NCBI GenBank assembly: GCA_002686355.1
Contig: NZBV01000014.1
Span: forward strand, 1 to 8,496
Source: Candidatus Pacearchaeota archaeon
GTDB lineage: Archaea; Nanobdellota; Nanobdellia; Pacearchaeales; GW2011-AR1
Direction: 5' to 3'
Length of the DNA: 8,496 bases
This document shows, piece after piece, positions 6,301 to 8,496 of the stretch. The position numbers were made by a program, and so were the translations under genes. Under the pieces are notes generated by a model that searched no databases, was not told the origin of the DNA, and was given only the letters and a program-made list of their open reading frames with translations. Position 1 is the stretch's first letter. Each line of letters opens with the position of its first letter.

Positions 6301-6860
6301 AAGCAGAGCAAGGCAAGCATTCTTCTGAAGTGAAGGGAATTAAAACTGTTAAAGATGTTTTGAGGGAAGGAGGGGACCCTTTTATCAAAATTGGATTTAC
6401 TCATGATACCTCTAATCTCAATGATGGTGTGTTGTGTTCTTCTTACAAACTTTTAGCTACAATGCAGGATAAGGTTGAGCATCAGATGGCTCTTGTTGAG
6501 AAATTGCGGGCTGTTGATGAGGCAGATACTGCGCGATTGATGATTGAAAGACATTTTATGAGGGATATAAGGGGTAATCTTAGGAAGTTTTCAATGCAGG
6601 GTTTTAGGTGTGTTGCATGTAATGAGATTATGAGGCGCCCTCCGCTGACAGGGGTTTGTTCGCGGTGTCGTGGGAAGATTATTTTCACAATTCATGAAGG
6701 AGGAATTAAAAAATATCTTGAGCTTGCAATGATGCTTGCAAAGAAATACAATCTTTCGACTTACATACAGCAAAATCTTGAACTGGTCAAGAGGTATATT
6801 GATAGTATTTTTGGGAAGGAGTTAGAGAAACAAAAAGATCTTCAAGATTGGTTCAATTGA
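3387..6860 (+). CDS. polC: DNA polymerase D large catalytic subunit DP2
   Basis: This is the polymerase subunit of PolD; it forms a heterodimer with DP1 and copies DNA at the fork. The 1157-residue frame is uninterrupted and carries no intein, although an intein is found at the active site in Pyrococcus homologues. Visible landmarks are G-P-I-R-S-A-G (151-157), H-P-S-R-S-G-G (325-331), M-G-R-P-E-K-A in the first double-psi barrel (611-617), a Zn ribbon C660/C663/C672/C675, the A-P-H-N-C-A-G block, and the catalytic motif R-R-D-C-D-G-D-E with D906, D908 and D910. A second Zn ribbon lies at C1075/C1078/C1091/C1094, and the C-terminus Q-K-D-L-Q-D-W-F (1149-1156) looks like a PCNA-interacting peptide. 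D908 and D910 correspond to the two essential aspartates of Pyrococcus PolD. The residue at 906 is usually Asn, as I recall. Start 3387 is the first ATG after an in-frame TAA (3381) and gives the family N-terminus; no Shine-Dalgarno is close. The protein is on the short side for the family. Confidence 0.97.
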   Translation: MLTEKTQKYFENFDKAVKRVYKMAERAKATGLDPVSGVEVPLAKTMAQKCVELIATIYPQMSDCGIDERMLELENVCGKLDSTIMFKIAGEVAKQKFCKFETSLQAIDAGIRLGFAYATIGVVASPIEGFTGLKIEKTRDGKEYFKAYFSGPIRSAGTTASCLVLMLIDYLRELFGYAKYDPSEEEIRRYATENTDYHERITNLQYFPLEEEMLFLARYLPIQIAGDPTERMEVSNYKNLDRVETNFIRGGMCLIFSEGLAQKATKGFRLYENAKKNGVKMTGFDWIPEYLELHEKLTDAKGKKVGDSIPTYIKDLVAGRPIFGHPSRSGGFRFRYGRGRTFGFSAAALHPATMAITDDFIAEGTQLKIEKPTKGCVVTSCDSVDGPIVKLINGSVKKLNTKDEAKKIYSDVEEILYLGDMLFPFSDVLNRNFPLLKSGYVEEWWALDLKREKGNVPDFGNVSFEEAINLSKEYEIPLHPKFIFYWTQISKEQFLGLITWLKNSVVREGRVVFPFNKTEQEKFEIGKRALELLGVEHLVTIENVVLDEIDGGSLFVNLGLDLNLLKGEERLLKDFIEIEKFEKDKDVLEIVNELSKAEIRDKAGTFVGARMGRPEKAKLRKLTGSPNVLFPVGREGGRLRSIQAACEVGRVRNTFPLRYCKKCEKETVYSVCEVCGEKCEKMYYSRESDEKTFEKKEGYTDYCTFDLNINHYFNKAIENLGLDKGEVPLLIKGVRGLSSESRVVENLAKGILRAKYGLQVNKDGTIRVDATELPIVSFKPKEISVSIEKLIELNYDKDIYGKDLVSDEQILELMPHDILLPCCPDSPEEKTDDIFVKVCNFVDEELEKFYHLDSFHNIKKKEDLVGQLGVCMAPHNCAGVICRFIGFTKTQGLYASPYMHAAIRRDCDGDEAAIMLLSDVLLNFSRKFLPSHRGGTQDAPLVLNAKINAGEVDDAILDFEYANSYPLELYEKAEQGKHSSEVKGIKTVKDVLREGGDPFIKIGFTHDTSNLNDGVLCSSYKLLATMQDKVEHQMALVEKLRAVDEADTARLMIERHFMRDIRGNLRKFSMQGFRCVACNEIMRRPPLTGVCSRCRGKIIFTIHEGGIKKYLELAMMLAKKYNLSTYIQQNLELVKRYIDSIFGKELEKQKDLQDWFN

Positions 6861-6901
6861 TTTTTTGTTTCCTTAGTTTGCCCTTTAAAAAAATTTCTTC
6901 A
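6861..6901. terminator. Bidirectional terminator between convergent genes
   Basis: The 41-nt gap between the convergent DP2 and membrane-protein genes has TTTTTT right after the DP2 stop (6861-6866). It also has a run of seven A (6887-6893), which reads as seven T on the minus strand just after the membrane-protein stop. Each strand therefore has the oligo-T tract used for archaeal intrinsic termination. No strong hairpin is visible, and none is required in archaea. Confidence 0.5.
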
Positions 6902-8107
6902 CTAAAACAAATAAAGTATAATTGTAGGTATTAGTAAACAACCCATCATTTGTGTTCTTCTGACTTTTAGTGAGATAATGTAAATTCCTGTGAGTGTTGA
7001 GGCAACAAGGACAAGAACTCCGAGGAAGCTTGAAATAAGAAAAACTATTATAAGAAGGATGAGTAGGGTTATTATTGAGATTTTGGGGTAGTTGAAAGTT
7101 TTAATTTTTTGAGAAAAGATTTTTGCAAGGATTTTTGTTATAAAGAATGCAATTGTACTGCTGAGGATTATTGTTGCTAAGATCAGGAGAAGAGCATTGA
7201 AGGAAAGGTCGCCGATTATTTCCCTGATTGCTGCAGCTGCACCTGTTCGTGTTTTTGAGATTGTGTAGAGTGTGATAAAAGAGAAACCCATCACTAATGT
7301 ATTTGTTGCTCCGAGGAGAACAAGAAAACCCTTCCTACTTGTTGGTATTATTGTATTCCCAATGATTGCCGCCTGGCCGCTTCCAAGTCCTGGCAGGAAA
7401 CTGCAAAGAGGAGAAGCAATTAATGAACCAAGAAATGCACTTGAGATTGGTTTTGAAATTTCTCTGTGTGGTTTTGAAATTTCTTGGTCTGGAATTTGGA
7501 TTTTATTCTTTATACTTAAAATTAGCATTGAGCCCCCGAATAAGCCAGTTAGTAAGGGCAGAAGGGGCTGGTTTAAGTTTTCAAGGTTGAGAATGCATAA
7601 CCCCAGGAAACCAGCGAGAAGGAATGCAAACATGGCCATTAGTTTTCTTTTCTCAAGAATTATCAGGATGATTGAAATTGTGATTAAAACTATTGCCATG
7701 AAATAGGGTGTCTGAAGAAAAGTATAGACCTTTCCTATGATAAAAATAAAAGGAAATGAAATTAGGAGAAGTGTGAAGATTGATAAGATGCCCCCATAGC
7801 AAGTTAGTAAGACTGCTTGATAGCCTTGCCCTTTTTTCAGAAGTTCATGACCAGGGAGAACAGAGAGTTCTGTGTCTGTGTCAGGGCAACCCAGAAATAC
7901 CGACGGAATAAAATCAACAAAGGTGTGTGTTATTGCCATTGCAGAAATAAATATGACGAGATGAATTGGCTCTACAAAATTAAGAAGCGAAAGGGAAACT
8001 GAAATAAGAAAAACTCCGATGAGATTTATGTGAATCCCTGGGATTAGACCTGTGAATGTGCCTGCAAGAATTCCTAAAAGGAGTGAGAGGAAAATTTGAA
8101 TGAACAT
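6902..8107 (-). CDS. TctA/DUF112-like multipass membrane protein
   Basis: This 401-residue, very hydrophobic protein has roughly ten predicted membrane segments. It resembles the archaeal branch of the TctA family (DUF112, COG1784-like), whose bacterial relatives are the large permease subunits of tripartite tricarboxylate transporters. Supporting signatures are G-L-I-P-G-I-H-I-N (20-28), C-P-D-T-D-T-E-L-S-V-L-P-G-H (74-87), K-G-Q-G-Y-Q-A-V (92-99) and a second glycine-rich block F-L-P-G-L-G-S-G-Q (237-245). The two P-G blocks in the two halves suggest a duplicated, inverted-topology fold. No TctB or TctC partner is visible beside it, as is usual for the archaeal members, so the substrate is unknown. 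The loop at about 208-220 holds a duplicated E-I-S-K-P. The start is supported by a TATA-like element about 27 nt upstream (leaderless) and an M-F-I-Q-I-F-L membrane start. It is convergent with DP2 and divergent from tyrS, so it is not part of the replication transcript. Confidence 0.8.
   Translation of the reverse strand: MFIQIFLSLLLGILAGTFTGLIPGIHINLIGVFLISVSLSLLNFVEPIHLVIFISAMAITHTFVDFIPSVFLGCPDTDTELSVLPGHELLKKGQGYQAVLLTCYGGILSIFTLLLISFPFIFIIGKVYTFLQTPYFMAIVLITISIILIILEKRKLMAMFAFLLAGFLGLCILNLENLNQPLLPLLTGLFGGSMLILSIKNKIQIPDQEISKPHREISKPISSAFLGSLIASPLCSFLPGLGSGQAAIIGNTIIPTSRKGFLVLLGATNTLVMGFSFITLYTISKTRTGAAAAIREIIGDLSFNALLLILATIILSSTIAFFITKILAKIFSQKIKTFNYPKISIITLLILLIIVFLISSFLGVLVLVASTLTGIYIISLKVRRTQMMGCLLIPTIILYLF
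7449..7484. repeat. 21-bp tandem duplication inside the membrane-protein gene
   Basis: The 15-mer GGTTTTGAAATTTCT occurs at 7449-7463 and again at 7470-7484. The period is 21 nt, exactly seven codons, so the frame is kept and the protein gains a second E-I-S-K-P in a hydrophilic loop between its two halves. It looks like a recent slippage duplication. Confidence 0.8.
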
Positions 8108-8148
8108 TTAATAAATACTTTTATAAAATATATAACTATTGTTGTGAT
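8108..8148. promoter_or_regulatory. Compact divergent promoter of the tctA-like gene and tyrS
   Basis: Only 41 bp separate the two divergent start codons. The centre holds the perfect palindrome TTTTATAAAA (8119-8128) followed by TATATAA (8129-8135). Read rightward, TTTATAAA (8120-8127) predicts a start near 8150, at the tyrS ATG. Read leftward, TTATATAT (8135-8128) predicts a start near 8105, at the membrane-protein ATG. Both transcripts would thus be leaderless or nearly so. The overlapping boxes mean the two promoters could compete for TBP. The positions are seen directly; start sites are inferred from standard archaeal spacing. Confidence 0.55.
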
Positions 8149-8496
8149 ATGGTTATGAATATCGAGGAGAAAATTGAACTGATTAAGAGGAATACAACTG
8201 AAATTGTTAATGAGAATAAGATTAAGGATTTTTTGAAGAAAGGAGTAGTTTATTGTGGTTATGAATGTTCAGGAGAGATTCATCTTGGGCATTTGGTTAC
8301 GATAATTAAGCTTTTGGATTTGCAGAAGGCAGGAATTAAGGTGAAGGTTCTTTTGGCAGATTGGCACACATGGTTAAATCAAAAAGGGGATTGGGATTTT
8401 GTGAATAAGCAATTGAAGCAATGGGAGAAAGGCATGAAGGCTGTTGGGTTGAAGGCAGATTTTGTTAAAGGTACTAGTTACCAGCAAAAGCCAGAT
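8149..8496 (+). CDS. tyrS: Tyrosyl-tRNA synthetase, archaeal type (5' part only)
   Basis: This class I aminoacyl-tRNA synthetase charges tRNA-Tyr with tyrosine. The visible 116 residues cover the start of the Rossmann fold and align well with the Methanocaldococcus enzyme. They show the I-K-R-N-T-x-E-I N-terminal helix, the ATP-binding H-L-G-H signature (45-48), tyrosine-pocket Y35 (equivalent to Y32 there), L-L-A-D-W-H and L-N-Q-K-G. The class I K-M-S-K-S equivalent and the rest of the tyrosine pocket lie beyond the window. The usual G-x-E-P-S-G reads G-Y-E-C-S-G here. The start is uncertain. ATG 8149 fits a leaderless transcript from the TATA box at 8120-8127. ATG 8155 has GTGAT 6 nt upstream and gives a length closer to the family. 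TrpRS is less likely because the flanking residues follow the TyrRS pattern. Confidence 0.9.
   Translation, partial: MVMNIEEKIELIKRNTTEIVNENKIKDFLKKGVVYCGYECSGEIHLGHLVTIIKLLDLQKAGIKVKVLLADWHTWLNQKGDWDFVNKQLKQWEKGMKAVGLKADFVKGTSYQQKPD

Noticed and set aside
7272..7706. 144-codon open frame on the plus strand
   Set aside because: It lies wholly inside the membrane-protein gene on the other strand, shows no family motif and has an implausible basic composition. It is an antisense shadow.

Overview
The window reads as archaeal chromosome, most likely from a small-genome, AT-rich lineage of the Euryarchaeota/DPANN type. The evidence is a Cdc6/Orc1 initiator, both subunits of family D DNA polymerase (PolD, absent from Crenarchaeota and from bacteria), an archaeal-type tyrosyl-tRNA synthetase start, archaeal TATA boxes and weak or absent Shine-Dalgarno sequences. 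Placement in a DPANN group such as Woesearchaeota or Pacearchaeota is inference from gene compactness and base composition; the sequence alone does not prove it.

Layout. Positions 1-405 hold no gene but are rich in structure: four perfect tandem copies of a 25-bp unit (1-100), two AT-rich inverted repeats (121-149, 161-200), and two good plus one degenerate match to the archaeal origin recognition box (ORB) core TTCC-N3-GGAA followed by an A/G-rich tail (273-290, 371-388, 207-223), with an AT-rich stretch and a TATA box between the two good ones. This is a strong candidate replication origin. Next come cdc6/orc1 (406-1611) and, 2 nt later, the PolD small subunit DP1 (1614-3179). A 207-nt gap follows, holding a T-rich terminator, a TATA box and a possible 28-codon ORF (3230-3316). 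Then comes the PolD catalytic large subunit DP2 (3387-6860). A convergent gene for a TctA/DUF112-type multipass membrane protein (6902-8107, minus strand) ends 41 nt from DP2. It shares a 41-bp divergent promoter with the start of tyrS (8149-8496, cut by the window edge).

How the genes work together. The candidate origin, the initiator that would bind it and the two halves of the replicative polymerase lie side by side, so this is a replication-initiation and elongation island like the oriC-cdc6-PolD neighbourhood known in Pyrococcus. DP1 carries the proofreading phosphoesterase site; DP2 carries the double-psi beta-barrel polymerase site and a C-terminal PCNA-binding-like motif. The membrane protein and TyrRS appear to be unrelated neighbours.

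Most interesting points: the likely DPANN-type origin with ORB-like boxes and a perfect 25-bp tandem array; a DP2 active site reading D-C-D-G-D where I recall N-C-D-G-D in Pyrococcus, giving an RNA-polymerase-like aspartate triad; the near-leaderless mini-ORF between the PolD genes; and the compact divergent promoter that appears to drive two leaderless transcripts.
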